DNA from: Tanypteryx hageni
Lineage: Eukaryota > Arthropoda > Insecta > Odonata > Petaluridae
DNA: 64,000 bases
Direction: 5' to 3'
Assembly (NCBI GenBank): GCA_028673005.1
Contig: CM054113.1
Coordinates: forward strand, 213,023,504-213,087,503
This document shows, piece by piece, positions 1 through 12,161 of the stretch (positions are counted from its first letter, which is position 1; the number at the start of each line of letters is the position of its first letter). Under the pieces are notes generated by a model. The model searched no databases, was not told where the DNA came from, and saw nothing but the letters and a program-made list of their open reading frames with translations. A program made the translations under genes and the position numbers.

Positions 1-490
1 ATTATTAAATTGTCAGATTTTGACAAGAATGTTTATACACTTTGTCTGATGAGCTGATTATTTTCTGATATAAAGAATCCTGTTGCCATGAAATGGTTGA
101 GTTGTGATTTTGGCTCTTAGAGGATATTTACTTCAGTCCATCTGATAAAAATCAATGTTTTCCAATAATTATGGTTGATTTGTCAAAAGCCTTAATGAGC
201 ACTACAGTATGGTTTAACTTTAGAAATGACATTGCCTTAAATTTTGATTAAAAATATGGCAATTTTTTTGTGTGTGATATCATGAAGGTTTTTGTAGCAT
301 TTGGTTTAATTATACAGGATTGGCCTCAAAATTATTAACGAAGTGAAAGTTGTTTCTTCCATCTGTATGTCATTTGGTCTGGCATTTCAAGATGTTGAAC
401 TCTTTTGGCAATGCTGGGAACCTTATGTTAATTGTTAAAAAGTGGATTTTGCAAGTGAAAGCTTTGAATAAATTTTTCAACATTTGGTCC
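1..490. other. AT-rich DNA, no gene seen
   Basis: AT-rich sequence with no open frame of useful length and no recognisable repeat family. I see nothing to annotate here. Confidence 0.6.
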
Positions 491-1249
491 TGAATGCAAT
501 CGTTCCAATTGATTGACAATGTGTTAAATTCTGTGGACTGGGCAAGATTTTTTTCCTGAGTGATGTTGACATTTTCTTGGTGTTAGAGCATTCCTTGGTT
601 GTCCTAGAAGTTCTCTTATTTTGGCTCCATACTGACAGGTTGTATTGTTATAATTGTTGGCACGTTCCATTATGAATGAATGTTGTATCACCATCAAAGT
701 TTGAGTTTGATATATTCCACAATGACTCTTGATTGTAAGCTCAATTGAGACGTATCTGCTTCAAATGGGACATTCATTTGTTTTTAAAAAATTTCTTAAT
801 TAATGCACTATATTGTTCAATCCTTTCTGATGTACTTATCCTGTAATTTCATTTGGAAATCACTATTGCTTTTATGAAAGGTATGAGGTTTCCCCTGGCA
901 TCCTCTTCATCTACTTATCTTGCTGGATGCAGTTGTTTCAATTGATAGACGATGTGTTGACTTCTGCCGATGGCATGATTTGATTCACAAGTGATATTGG
1001 CATTTTCTTAGTGTTAGAGCATTCCTTGTTTGTCCTAGTAGTCTTATTATTTTGACTCCGTACTGACAGGTTGTATTGTCATAGCTCCATTCTGAATGAA
1101 CATTGTGTCACCATCAACAATTGAGTTTAGATACATTGTACAATGACAAGATCTCTTATTGTAAACTCAATTGAGACACTTCTGCTTTGACTCATTTATT
1201 TTTTTTATTTTAAATTAATGCACTATATTGTTCAATCCTTTCTGATAAA
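491..1249. repeat. Diverged tandem duplication, about 430 bp per copy
   Basis: Copy A runs about 491-928. Copy B runs about 929-1249 and resumes at 2476-2560 after a transposon. Shared landmarks in the same order are TGTTAGAGCATTCCTTG, ACTGACAGGTTGTATTGT, TCAATTGAGAC and GCACTATATTGTTCAATCC. Copy A is uninterrupted, so it shows the pre-insertion state of the mariner site in copy B. No coding potential is seen. Confidence 0.75.
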
Positions 1250-2475
1250 CAGGGTTCTTAAAAAAAATGTTAACACTTATATGGGACTATCGTTTTTAAT
1301 GGAACAAAACGGATAATACACTGTAACATGATAACAAAAAGTCACCACTCGTTTGCCACTATTGTCAACACATGCCTGGAATCTTCTCCAGGTGGTCTCC
1401 AGAGTGCGGAGGCACATTTATTTTGGTATTGTTGCAATCACATTTTCAATTTTTTGTCGGAGGTCTCGCACATCATGTGGCTTGTTAGCATAAACATGTT
1501 CTTTTACTATACCCCACAGCTAGAAATCATGGTGTGAGATCCGGCGAACGTGCTGGCCATTTCAGAGGTCCTGCTCTGCCAATCCATCTCCAGTCAAATT
1601 TTCTGCTAAGATGAGTGCAAACATTCAAAGCAAAGTGGGGTGGAGCACCATCCAACGGAAAGTATCCGGTATGCCAGATTGGTAGTGGAAGGTTGTCCTC
1701 TGCGTAATTCTCCATCGTGTAAGAAGTCGCCACTGTTGATTATGGTGTTCTCAAAAAAATACGGCCCTACCACCCCTGCTCCAGTGATTGCACACCAGAC
1801 ATTCACCTTGGGACTGCCTCGAACACGAGGATTCTCAGTACCCCAGAAGACACAGTTATGTTTGTTCAAGTGTCTGCTTATGTGAAAGGTTGCCTCGTTG
1901 CTGAATGCCACTAGGTTGAATGTCAGGTTCCAAATTCTTCATCTCTAAGAAAACGTTGCAAGCATCAACATGAGCAGTACATTAGGCTTGCACAATCTGC
2001 AAATGATATGGCCACATTCACAGTTCCTTGTTCAAGAATCTCCACACCATTGCCCGGTAGAGATCAGATTCTGCACTGAATCGGCTGGTTGATTTCCCTG
2101 GCCTAAGCAAGAAAACTTCTTGTGTAACAGCTCTGTTTGCAGGGGATCGGCCTGTTTGATGTCGACCGCTGTTCCCTTTGTAATTATCAGCAACTGAGCC
2201 GGTTTCGACGAACTTGTTGTAAACGTCATAAATGGCCGATCTCGAGGGTGAATCGCAGTTGTTGCGAACCACCGTGGGTGACTGAAAGACCTCCAACCAT
2301 GCAGTAACCTTTCTTCTTTGCTCCAAAGTCAATCTCGTTGCCATTTCATTCAACTGCAAGGAAAAGAAAAAAATTATCATAAGCCAGATCTCACACCTTG
2401 TGATTTCTGGCTGTTATATAAGTGTTAACATTTTTCTGAAGCACCCAAGTGATAACATTTCTTTGAAGCACCCTG
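1250..2475 (-). mobile_element. mariner/Tc1-superfamily DNA transposon, 1.2 kb, inactive
   Basis: The terminal inverted repeats start CAGGG at 1250 and end CCCTG at 2475, and the ATGTTAACACTTATAT core is shared near both ends. A TA at 2476-2477 and a decayed counterpart at the left edge fit the TA target-site duplication of this superfamily. The empty site survives in the tandem duplicate near 835-860. The right terminal repeat carries an extra ~33-bp copy of itself. The transposase inside is frameshifted. Confidence 0.8.
1527..2344 (-). pseudogene. mariner-like transposase, frameshifted
   Basis: The minus-strand frames starting at 2344 give an N-terminal helix-turn-helix region (MATRLTLEQRRKVTAWLEV...) like the DUF4817 type found in insect mariner-like transposases. 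The middle part follows in a second frame (1606-1911, with VFWGTENPR and VNVWCAITG). The C-terminal catalytic part is in a third frame (1527-1733), with DGAPPHFA and WPARSPDLTP, the usual surroundings of the second and third acidic residues. At least two frame changes break it and the C-terminus is incomplete, so it cannot encode active enzyme. The fit to mariner/IS630-Tc1 is firm; the subfamily is not. Confidence 0.8.
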
Positions 2476-2971
2476 TACTTATCTTGTAATTTCATTAGGA
2501 AATAATGATTCTTTGTATGAAAGAGGTATGAGGATTCCCCTGGCATTCTCTTCATTTACTTATCATATGGTTGTTGCTATCATACTTTGTTGCTGTATAA
2601 AATTTGAGTTTATGGAACATTGTGTTGATTATTACTTTTTGGCCTGCTGTCTATGTATGATTTGATGGAATTATTGTGACACAAATTGTCCCATTTACAT
2701 TCTCTCATAATTCACAAGATACTTTTTAAGATACAAAAATGATACGACTCTTCTTAAATGACACTTGTGCTGACAATAGGCAGTCGAATATAACACATTG
2801 ACAAGGAAAATGCTTACAAATATATTGGAATGAAATTCATAACAGATAAATACAAGAGATATGCTCAATAGAATTGTCTACTTGGAGGGATAATAAATTA
2901 TAGGAAAATAGCTCTTGGATGAACAAGGAAATTTTGCCGGCCGGATTGCAGTTCTCTGCTTTCTCGCCAGC

Positions 2972-3168
2972 CCTCTGCCGGTCTCTCTAGCCATCTGCCG
3001 GTCTCTCTAGCCGTCTGCCGGTCTCTCTAGCCGTCTGCCGGTCTCTCTAGCCGTCTGTCGGTCTCTCTAGCCGTCTGTCGGTCTCTCTAGCCCTCTGCCG
3101 GTCTCTCTAGCCCTCTGCCAGTCTCTCTAGCCCTCTGCCGGTCTCTCTAGCCCTCTGCCGGTCTCTCT
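2972..3168. repeat. 20-bp minisatellite, about 10 units
   Basis: About ten head-to-tail copies of a 20-bp unit (consensus GTCTCTCTAGCCGTCTGCCG) with one to three differences between units, ending in a CT-rich tail. The units are contiguous with no spacers, so this is not a CRISPR array. Confidence 0.9.
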
Positions 3169-3887
3169 TTCTCTCTCTAGTGTCTCGGCTTCAACTCGTG
3201 ACTGCTTACTCACCTTCATGGTATTGCTCTCCAACATTGCTAGCTCAGAACTCCCCTCGTTCGATCTTTTCTTGAGAAGAGGGCATACCTCTCGCGGAAG
3301 TTGTTTGGTTAATCAGCATAATTGTAGTGTTCTCTTCTGGGCTAATGTCTGTTGCCTATAATGGTAGAAACCCTGCATGTTGTGCAATGCAGTCGTACTT
3401 GCGTTGCGGTCGTACAAACGTTGCTGTCGTTTGTGCGTTTGCTGGAGTTCGTGCTTTGGTAAAGTTTGAACACAAAAACTTCTGGCAAACATGAAAAACT
3501 GGTGGAAAACTCGATAAACTATAGGAGGCTAAAATGCTGCAACTGCATTTATGATATTTTATTGTTTTATCAGTTTTGCTGTAACTCCCTTCACAGTTGT
3601 GACTATTGGTAAGGCTATTCACTTCATTTATCCCCAAATTTCTTTTATTTCAAATTTAAGATTGTTTATTTGGCAAACTCTTCATTGATATTTAATCCAG
3701 CATTGTTTGTGAGGGGTATTTTTATTTTTAAGTTTTGGAAAACTGGAGGAGGCATGTTTTGAAACAGAATTTTAAACAATTAACTTAAAAAAATTAAACA
3801 TTATAATTTAAAAAAACTAATGCCGTACGGTACCGGTACCATAACTAAAAAAATGTATGTAGAATTAACAATTCCATAAAAAATCAT
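3169..3887. other. Intergenic, nothing recognised
   Basis: About 700 bp without a supported gene. Near 3825-3842 a GTACGGTACCGGTACC string is partly palindromic, but I could not match it to a transposon end. Confidence 0.5.
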
Positions 3888-5762
3888 TCAAAATATCATA
3901 TGATTCCTCAAAGAAAGAATAAAATCAAAACAAAACCAAATTTTATCAAGCTCAGGAACCTGAAAGTAACCTCTTTTGTTCATTGCTTTTGGTTGATCTA
4001 TACCACCAAGAACATCTGTCCAGCTGTACTGCATAATATCTGGTTTATTTGGCCATCTCCAAGACTTTGTTGCTCTTTCCATTGACATAATTGTTACTGT
4101 CTCATCATTAAACGACTGTATCTTCCCAGGAAAAAGTTCTCCTTCATATTTTAATACAACAAATTCATCGATTTGCTTCTGAACTGGCTTCCAGTCTTCA
4201 ATTTTTTCACTTTCTTCATTATTTTTTGAAGGATAGTAGTTATCCAAGTCCTCTAAATCACTTGATGAGTCTTGATGGGATATATCTGACTCGGATGCAG
4301 ACAAAGACATTGTAGACACTTTCTTTTTTAGGTCTGCTGCATTGTCAATTTCTTAATTTTTGTCTCCAATATTGTCTTCGCTTGGGCCGGCTTCGTTGGT
4401 CAAGAATGGAATCTCGTGTGCAATACTTTTTCCAGCTTCCACATTAATTTTCCTTCTTTTTAGATGGCTATTTCGAACAATATTACCCCTCTTTTTATTC
4501 AAAAAGTCTTTGAAACTCTCTTCAATTTTACCTTTTTCACAGTTATTTCCTGGCAGCCGTTCCAGAAGAACACTTACTTTGCATGGGACAATACCACATT
4601 TTCTGAAACTGGATTTCAAATTATTGGCTGCATTAACAGACACTTCATCCATCAGCAATTTTAACAGTCTAGGAAAGTGCTGCTTCTGCAAAACACTACT
4701 TTGTAAGCCAGCTTCACTTTCTTTGTATGACCCCAAAATGATCTTCCAAGCAGCTTTCAAAGGGTGGAAGAACGCTATGTCTAAGGGTTGGGTCAAGTGG
4801 GTGCTGTTAGCTGGCAAACACACAAAATAAATGTTATCTCTGCACGCCTTTAAAACAACATTGGTTATGTGAGTAGACAAATTGTTTCCAATTACTACTA
4901 CCTTCTTCCCTTCAGACTTTTTTAATTTTGGAAGCATCAAGCTCTGAAACCAATCAGTGAATAAATCAGCTGTAAACCAACCTGACTTGCTGTTGTTATA
5001 TCTACACCCTGCTGGACCTCCTGTCCAAGTCGACCACATGTTTTGGGATCGATACACAACATATGGCGAAAGTAGTTCGCCAGAGGCTGATCCACACATC
5101 ATTATAGAAATGCTTGCCTTTGAAGCATTCCGCACATTCTCAGGATACTTAACTCCTCGTTTAGTTAAGACTTTTTTTAGAGCTAGGATCGTCTGTTAAA
5201 TTGCTTTCGTCGTAGTTCCAGATGCATTCGGGTGGTACTCCGTCCAATGTTTTTTTAAATTATTTATATAATTTGTTAGAGTGTCTTCATCAATTGCTGC
5301 CCGTGATTTTTTTATGTTGGCAGCAAATCGAACAGTGACTTCTGGATTGTATTTCAAAAACCCCCTAATCTATTCTTTGCCTGGAAAGTTGTTAGTGAAA
5401 TATTTTACCTGCCTCCCGGTTCTTTCAAGATAATTATGAGTTATACACCGCAACTCAAACTCATCCACTGGAAATCCAAAATTGCTCATATCAAAAACAC
5501 ATCGTGCAAAAATTGATTCCTCCTCTTCACTGAAGGTCTTTTGTCTTCCAGCTTTATTAGGATGATGATCCTTAAGTTTGTTAATAACAGTTCTGCGAGG
5601 GATGTTAAAGTGCAGCGCAACTTTCCATGTAGACATCCCGTTTCGAATTGCTGTCAGGCATTCATTCAGCTTCTTGGATGAGTAGTCTGCATAATGTCTG
5701 CTTCCTGGTCTTCTTTTATACGCTTTTGGCACAAGGTTACTAGAGACTAAAGGTTGGCCCAC
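3888..5762 (-). pseudogene. Tigger/pogo-like (CENP-B/jerky family) transposase relic
   Basis: Three minus-strand blocks lie in family order. At 5370-5762 there is a psq-type helix-turn-helix and start of the CENP-B domain (FNIPRRTVINKLKDHHPNK, then EEEESIFARCV). At 4353-5135 is the DDE_1 domain with GWFTADLFTDWF, LPANSTHLTQPLD and PLKAAW. At 3888-4319 is an acidic C-terminal region with YEGELFPGKI, as in other arthropod Tigger-like proteins. The second catalytic Asp, normally in a GDNLSSH-like motif, reads GNNLSTH here (Asp to Asn). Frames are broken between 5135 and 5370 and near 4340. Terminal repeats were not found. Confidence 0.85.
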
Positions 5763-5971
5763 TAGAGGAAACGCGCTACCATTGGCTGTTGCCTGTGACG
5801 TAGCTATAATGGCAAGCGTATGGAAAAGGATAGAATAGAAACGTCTAACTACGTGACCGGAGAGTTTTTTAAATTTTCATTTATTTATGTAATGTATAAG
5901 AATCATAATACAGAAAATATATAATCAATATACAAAGTTATTCCCAAAAGAAAATTCAAAACATAAAACAA

Positions 5972-8048
5972 TTACACAGTAGACTTCGCCCACTTCAATC
6001 CTTTCTTTGCAGCTGATCTCTCAGCTTGCCTACGGCATGCAAGTGTGTTTAAAAAGTGAATTCTAATGAATGTTCTTGTCCTCACATAAAACATGACAAC
6101 ATTTTTATTAACAAGTGGAAATTTTTCTTGCATTATCCTAGTAAGTGATCGTATAACTTTGGGGGATTTTGCCAAATGTCCACCATGAAAATTGTTAAAA
6201 ATTACTTCAAATAATTACACCGTATAAAACCACTGATCGGTTGGCTCGGTTAGACCACCTCTTGAAAGGATTTGAATCCAACTCAAGTTGGAAAATGCAT
6301 CTTCCTTTATTTGAAGATGCTGTTGAGTTGGATGACCTAAGTTGCAGTCGTATTTCTTGCATTTGAATGCAATATAGCCAGCAAGATACCTAAGGCCTTC
6401 TAAAGGTAAATCAACTTGGGATGGAATACTTTCTTTTTCACCTTCAATGGTATTATGTACACATAAATCTCTTACACAATTCTGCCCTTCCAAGAGTCAG
6501 CTATCCCATCAAAAAGACAATGAGTAAGAAAGTATTCCTCGTTATCATCTACTTTCGTTACAGCAGTGGCAGTTGATAATGGAATGTTTTCCACATCTGA
6601 ACTTAAAAAGTATATGGCGGATTCTATTTTTTACTTCCTCTGGCATGGGATGGTCATAGAAGCGACCAAGTCCACAAATTTGAGAAAAAATTTTTTCCAA
6701 TCAATCTTGAATGAGCCTGGCAGTTAATATACACTGGAAACCTTGTAACGTTAAGTATTCTTATAACCCTTTTAAAGACCTTAGACTCATAAGTAAACCC
6801 TTCTGGAATGGCATTAAATTTCTTTTTCCTTCTACACACATACTCTCACACAAGCTCTCAAATTTGTTTAAAACATGAATCTGTTGCTTCAAGGGTTTGC
6901 CAAAACCAGATTTCACACCAATGTTATCAGGTATACGTGAGTTAAAAATATCGAAAGTATTGTTTAATTACTTCAAAAAAGTACGCATCTCACCAATGTC
7001 ATCAAAAACAAGATGCAGAGCTTTAGCAGTGGCATTGGAAAAAAGCTGTGCAGCTAATCTTACTTGCTGTCTATCTCGACCTTTACATGTGACATGCAGT
7101 TGTGTTAACTTTGGTAGTATCTTAATTTCTCCTGAATCATTAATTTTTCTATTATCTCTTTCTGAATCTCCCTCCCACTAGGTAAAGCAATCCCACTATC
7201 TAAAAAATGATTACGAAGTAACTTCAGCAAATGAGGGAAATCAGCAAAGACCCATACTTGCTTGTTATTGTCTGATGAATTTGGAAAATTAGGCTTCATG
7301 TAGGAAGCACCAAGCTCATTCCACACTGTGCCATTTTTACCCCATATCCGAAACGTGCTACAATTTTAACACCTATATTTTCTAAATTTAAGATTATTTC
7401 TTTCAGTATCACTGCTGACATAGTTACATCAAAATCATAGTATACAGGTTGCTTCCATTTGCCGCCTAAGGATCTCACCATTACAATCTGTACTTTTTTA
7501 TGTGGACCAACAATTTATTCTGCTTCTTGGTCATAACAAATGCGGCTATCGACATTCATTTCATCAAAGGAAATTATGCAATGTTTCTGGAGGTCTGAGA
7601 AATTTTTAAGTTGAGGTTCCATCACCTCGAAAACATCAAACAAAATACCTTTGTTGCACTTAAAATTTTTTGTCCATCTCTTTAAAGTGGACAAACCCGG
7701 TAAAGGAAAATTTAAGCATTTTCTTAGATAAACATACGCCTTATGTGAAATTGCTCGAAGTGCAATTGCCTTACAAATTGTACTTGCATCCCATCTTACC
7801 AATTTATTTGATTTTATTTGTGGAGGTGTTAATTGCGCATTAGCAGCCTTTAGTTCAGTGATCTGTTTCATAAGAATGTCTCTTTCCTCACAGCACTGGA
7901 ACTCATCAGTCATTGTATTTGCATCATGGCATGATTTCTGTCGTTTCTTTGGTGAAAGACTTCCTATATTTTCCAATGCCCTTTTTAGTATGACCCGTGA
8001 TTCTGATCTGTTGGCTCTGGTAGAAACAGTCTCCTGCCAAAGAAACAC
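5972..8048 (-). pseudogene. P-element-like transposase relic (THAP9/P family)
   Basis: Successive minus-strand fragments match the P transposase in order. At 7515-8048 a coiled-coil-like segment is followed by LVRWDASTICKAIALRAISH and the catalytic-region SFDEM. At 7296-7481 is KWKQPVYYDFDV. At 7105-7326 is FADFPHLLKLLRNHFLDSG. At 6215-6493 is GLRYLAGYIAFKCKKYDC plus LSRGGLTEP. At 5972-6175 is the C-terminal FYVRTRTFIRI segment. The N-terminal THAP zinc finger is missing and several frame changes and stops separate the blocks. It is a dead copy; ends and target-site duplication were not identified. Confidence 0.85.
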
Positions 8049-9204
8049 CTTAAAATCTTCCTATATAATCATATGCAATATTTACTAAGAATAGAAATTA
8101 TGTAATTTTGATCTTCCGATGAGAATAAATGCAGTTGGCTGCCAACAAGAAGCCTACAACATTGAAAGAAAACAATTCTCTATGCTAAATGTGCCTTGCA
8201 GTACTATCTGCTGGAATAATCGACAAATAATGTCGTATGCTTCATAATTTGGCCACTAGATGGAGTGAAATGATTCTTTTGTAATGGTGCAAAGTATCCC
8301 CTCAAGGAGCAAAGTAACCCCACCTTACGGTACTACATCTGGTATATTGTGGCACATGTTGAAGAATTTGCCTGTTGCATTCTCAAGAACTGATTGGTAT
8401 TGTAATTATAGTTTAGGGTGTATGTGGCTAAAATGTAATGATTATTTGCCAATTTTTGGTGAATTATTTTTACTAGCATTTTATGATTATGGATGTAATT
8501 GTTTTGTGAAAGGAATTAACTGCAGAAAATCATTTCTTTTATGTTTTCTGAGAGATTATGGTGCTGTTTGAACAACGCCAACAATATATGGATCTTAGTA
8601 ATAAATTTAGTGTAATTTTTTTATTTGGAAACTTATCATTCTTTCAAAGAAGTTGTCCTAATCTTAACCATTGTTTTGATGCACAATTGTTGTCACAACG
8701 TTGTTGAAGGTCTTTGATGTTGCTTTCAACAGAGTGCTTGCTTGGTGAATGTCAGTTTTTCTTTCCTATTCACATTATGAAGAAAAATTAAAGGTTTTAC
8801 CGGTGAATACACATCGTGAAATTTTCTCGGGATCAAAACCATTAACACTCTATTTAAATAAATAAATTATTAACTATTTAAATGGCAGCCCTTCCACCAA
8901 TGCTGGCCATTTTTGGCATTTTTCAAAAATTTATGTTGGAAAAACTATATTACCTACAAAATGGTACTTACATGAATAGAAAGGTTCAATCTTCTACTCT
9001 TTGATGATAAATAGGTTTTTGATATTAACCAAATATTAAGAGCTATAAAATTTACCTAATAAATGGCTTTTTTTTTAAAGAAAAAATAATTGAGTTGATT
9101 TTTATGTTAAAATAAATTAAATGAAAATCATGTGAGAAAAAATTATTTATAATTAAGAACACTTACATAATAAAAAAACTCAAACACTAACTTTTGTAAT
9201 TTTT
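8049..9204. other. AT-rich spacer, no gene supported
   Basis: No recognisable coding sequence or RNA gene. An open frame on the plus strand at 8284-8571 has no familiar motif and low-complexity composition. I do not call it. Confidence 0.5.
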
Positions 9205-11003
9205 TTAATAAAACAATTTGAAACATGGTTGTATGCACAGAGGGATTTTACATAAACTGCATTGATAAGATCCTTGCAGCCTTTCCTGTCTCTTTTTTTC
9301 CTTTGTCAGAGCAAACTTTGCATTTTCTCTGTAGTCTTGTCTTTCCAGGGGAGCAGGAATCTTTTCCATAAAGTGCTTATTCCCTGTGAGCCTGGTTAGT
9401 TCCGCTTGTGCTGGGTTGAGGTGAAGCTTCCTCAAATACAACAAGTTCATTGCATATGTCCTTCATAAATTGGGTGATAGTAGTTTTCTTCTCCATAACT
9501 TGGTTGTATAAAATGCAAGCATTGGCAGCACACATTAGTATGATGCGAAAAGATAACTTTCGCCACCACTTTACGCTGCGATGTTCAAAGGCACCATACG
9601 ACATTCTTTGGTCCAAAAGGACAACTCCAAATTTTTTCTTGTTATAATTTATAGCACATGCTGGTTTGGTTCTCTCTCTTCCTCTTCTATCTGCATAGGT
9701 AATCATTTCTGCCCTATGTTGTTTACTTATCATATAAACATCACGTTTATCTCGCCAACATATTGCTAAAATATTACCATTTCTCCGAAATATTTGTTTT
9801 CCTTGTTGCAATCTGGGATTTTTCAGAGCAATGGGCTATTCTATTATTTCTTGTAGTGCTGACTAAACCTGTTTTTTCTTTCTCTAGATCAGTGGCAAGA
9901 GAAGGGCTAGTGTAATACCTGTCGGTGTACAATGTGTGCCCTTTTTCAGCTAAGTTACTGAGGAGATTTTTCACAACATTCACAATAACATTTTCTTGGC
10001 CACAGTAAACATCAAAATTCCAGATGTACCCAAAATCAGATTCTGACAGCATGTATACTTTTATGTCATATTTGCTGGGCTCTTGAGGCATATATTGCTT
10101 GAATGTCAATCTGCCTCGAAATTTACACATTCCCTCATCAATTGTAATATATTCCGCAGGTTGATAGGCATTTTGAAAACGTTAATGAACTGATTCAATA
10201 AAAGGTCGACTTTTATGCAAAGGGTCATGGTCTGGCTCCCCTTTTTTTTATATATGAGGTATTATCATTTAGATGAAAATTCACCATTATGGCTAGAAAC
10301 CTATCACAGCTCATTATATTTGGACAGAAGTTACGAGAGACAACAGGATTTTTTGACCAGTGATCGTTGATCTGTGGCTTTTCACTAATGCTCATATGCA
10401 GAATGATGGCTATAAATTTTTTTGTCTGCTAATGTCACTGGTTTCCATAAGTTTATTCTACTTTTAGGGGAAATTTGATTCAAACTTCTAAGGAATCTTC
10501 TGTTTTGCATACAAATTTGTTTGCTCCTTCATGTGCCGAATAAGATCATCCTCAATAAAATATGCGAAAAAATCTAGCAATGAGTTATTATTGTCAAGCT
10601 CGGTAACATCTGAAATACCTGGCTGACCAGTGTAAACATCAATATTTGGAACTTGATCAACTGAAGTCCATCCAAGTTGTAGGTCACTTCTACAGTTTCT
10701 AGCTCCAGTACCTTGTCCTCTTAGTCTCCCTCTAGGGGGAATTTGAAGTTGAGCAGGCTCTTCTTGTTCTGAGTCAGAGTTTTCACTTACATTATCACTT
10801 CCGCCATCTAAAATAAAAAAAACAAGTTGAATTAGAAAATAATAAACAAAATTGAACAATAAATACCTAATTCTGAAAAACAAACTGAAATTCAAAATAC
10901 CAACAAGAAAAGTAAAGTTCAGTGATAAAATGAAAAGGTTCACTTACTTGAATCAGCGTCAATTTCTTTTTGAACATAATCTGGATCGTCTTCTGAGTCA
11001 ACA
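9205..11003 (-). pseudogene. piggyBac-like transposase relic A, with a probable intron
   Basis: From the 5' end (minus), an acidic exon at about 10948-11003 (DSEDDPDYVQKE) is followed by a GT...AG intron at 10808-10947 (donor GTAAGTG, acceptor TTTTAG) that keeps the frame into the N-terminal domain at 10488-10807. Then come 9774-10130 (LTFKQYMPQEPSKYDIKVY, TLYTDRYYTSPSLA), 9377-9811 (ICWRDKRDVYM, VKWWRKL) and 9205-9450 with the C-terminal Cys-rich finger (CSLCKIPLCIQPC). Frames break between 10130 and 10488 and near 9790 and 9400. The third catalytic Asp region reads VVLLDQ. TTAA-flanked ends were not found; the 5' end abuts a Harbinger fragment at 11003. Confidence 0.85.
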
Positions 11004-11598
11004 TGGTGGATGCCAACTACAAGTTTATAATCGTCGACATAGGTTCCTACGGTAAAGAGGGAGATGCTGGGATCTTCAATAAATCGGATATGGAACGGTT
11101 GGTTAAAAACGGGTTAATATTTCCACCACCACAGTATTTACCGCATTCAAACATTTTGTTGCCCCACGTCATATTATGTGATGAGGCCTTTAGATTGGAC
11201 GAACATATCATGAAACCATACTGCAAACGACAAATATTGGAAGAATCACAAAAAAGAAACTTCAATTACCGTTTGAGCAAAGCAAGGAGAGTTTATGAAA
11301 ATGCATTTGGAATCATGTGTTCTACGTTCCGAGTTTTTTCTCACCCATAAATGTGAAGCCTGATACGGTAGACTTGATAATTATAGTCTGCTGTTGTCTG
11401 CACAACTTCCTGAGAGATGAATACCAAGCAAAAAATCCATATTGTGTTAAGGGGCAAGAAAGAAATGATGAACTTCCAACAAACAACATGATTCCCTTAG
11501 CTGGAGTGGGCGGTTATGCGAAATCTGATGGATTCAAAGTGAGAAGCCAATTTACAGATTTCTTTAACAAGCAAAATTTCGAACGGCATATGCTTTGA
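11003..11598 (+). pseudogene. PIF/Harbinger transposase, C-terminal half
   Basis: The frame at 11003-11350 matches the DDE_4 nuclease of Harbinger (HARBI1-like) from VDANYKFIIVDIG, through the second acidic motif CDEAFRLD, to NYRLSKARRVYENAFG, which holds the third acidic residue. A one-base shift near 11330-11345 moves the rest (TVDLIIIVCCCLHNFLRDEY) into the frame ending at 11598. The N-terminal half is absent: the fragment begins abruptly at the 5' end of the piggyBac relic, so one element probably truncated the other. Confidence 0.85.
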
Positions 11599-11706
11599 GT
11601 TCATTATAAAGAACAATGTTATGTACGTACGGTAACTAATTATTTGTCATTATGATTTTTAATAATGTTTTAGTACAAATAAATAATTAAACTCAGTATA
11701 ATTCAA

Positions 11707-11868
11707 TCACTCATCTGTCTTGTTGACCATTTTCCCAATCTCTGTCCAAATTAAATCCTTCATTTGGTTCTTGAACTCAGCATCCGCCATGTTCCATAAA
11801 ATTGGGTTTCCAGCAACCAAGTCTATCAGCTGCTCATCTTCTGAGGCTGAGAAACGATCAAGTGGCAT
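11707..11868 (-). CDS. MADF (Myb/SANT-like) domain fragment, Harbinger accessory gene
   Basis: A 53-codon minus-strand frame starts at ATG 11868 (MPLDRFSASEDEQLIDLVAG...) and ends at TGA 11707. It resembles the start of MADF/SANT-like DNA-binding proteins that accompany Harbinger transposases. In that superfamily the transposase and the Myb-like partner are the two element genes, so its position about 100 bp beyond the transposase, convergent with it, makes this the remnant of the partner. It is much shorter than a full MADF domain (about 85 residues), so it is probably truncated by the stop. Confidence 0.6.
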   Translation of the reverse strand: MPLDRFSASEDEQLIDLVAGNPILWNMADAEFKNQMKDLIWTEIGKMVNKTDE

Positions 11869-12161
11869 AGTGTAAAAAATGAAAAAAAATCAAAGAAGTA
11901 CGAACTTCCTTAGTGAAGGAGTAGATTTTAACTAGCGTGCTACGGAATAGACTCCTCTCAAAGCAGTTGCCTTATCACGCATCTCAGGTCGATGGAGCAC
12001 GTGTTCCACCTTCCAGGTAAACAGTCTGCGTTACTTACATTGTACAAGTAAGCAGAGTAGTGCGCTTGATGTTTTCCGTTTTCTGCAGCGGATAAAACCC
12101 GTTGCTAGGAAAACCCTCCTTTACCTAGTGTGGAATGGATTGAAACAACAAGTACAAAGCC

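Noticed and set aside
2972..3168. Regular 20-bp repeats as a possible CRISPR array
   Set aside because: Units are directly abutting with no unique spacers, in a eukaryotic context; it is a minisatellite.
8284..8571. 95-codon plus-strand frame as a gene
   Set aside because: No motif, no promoter or poly(A) context, AT-rich random-like composition.
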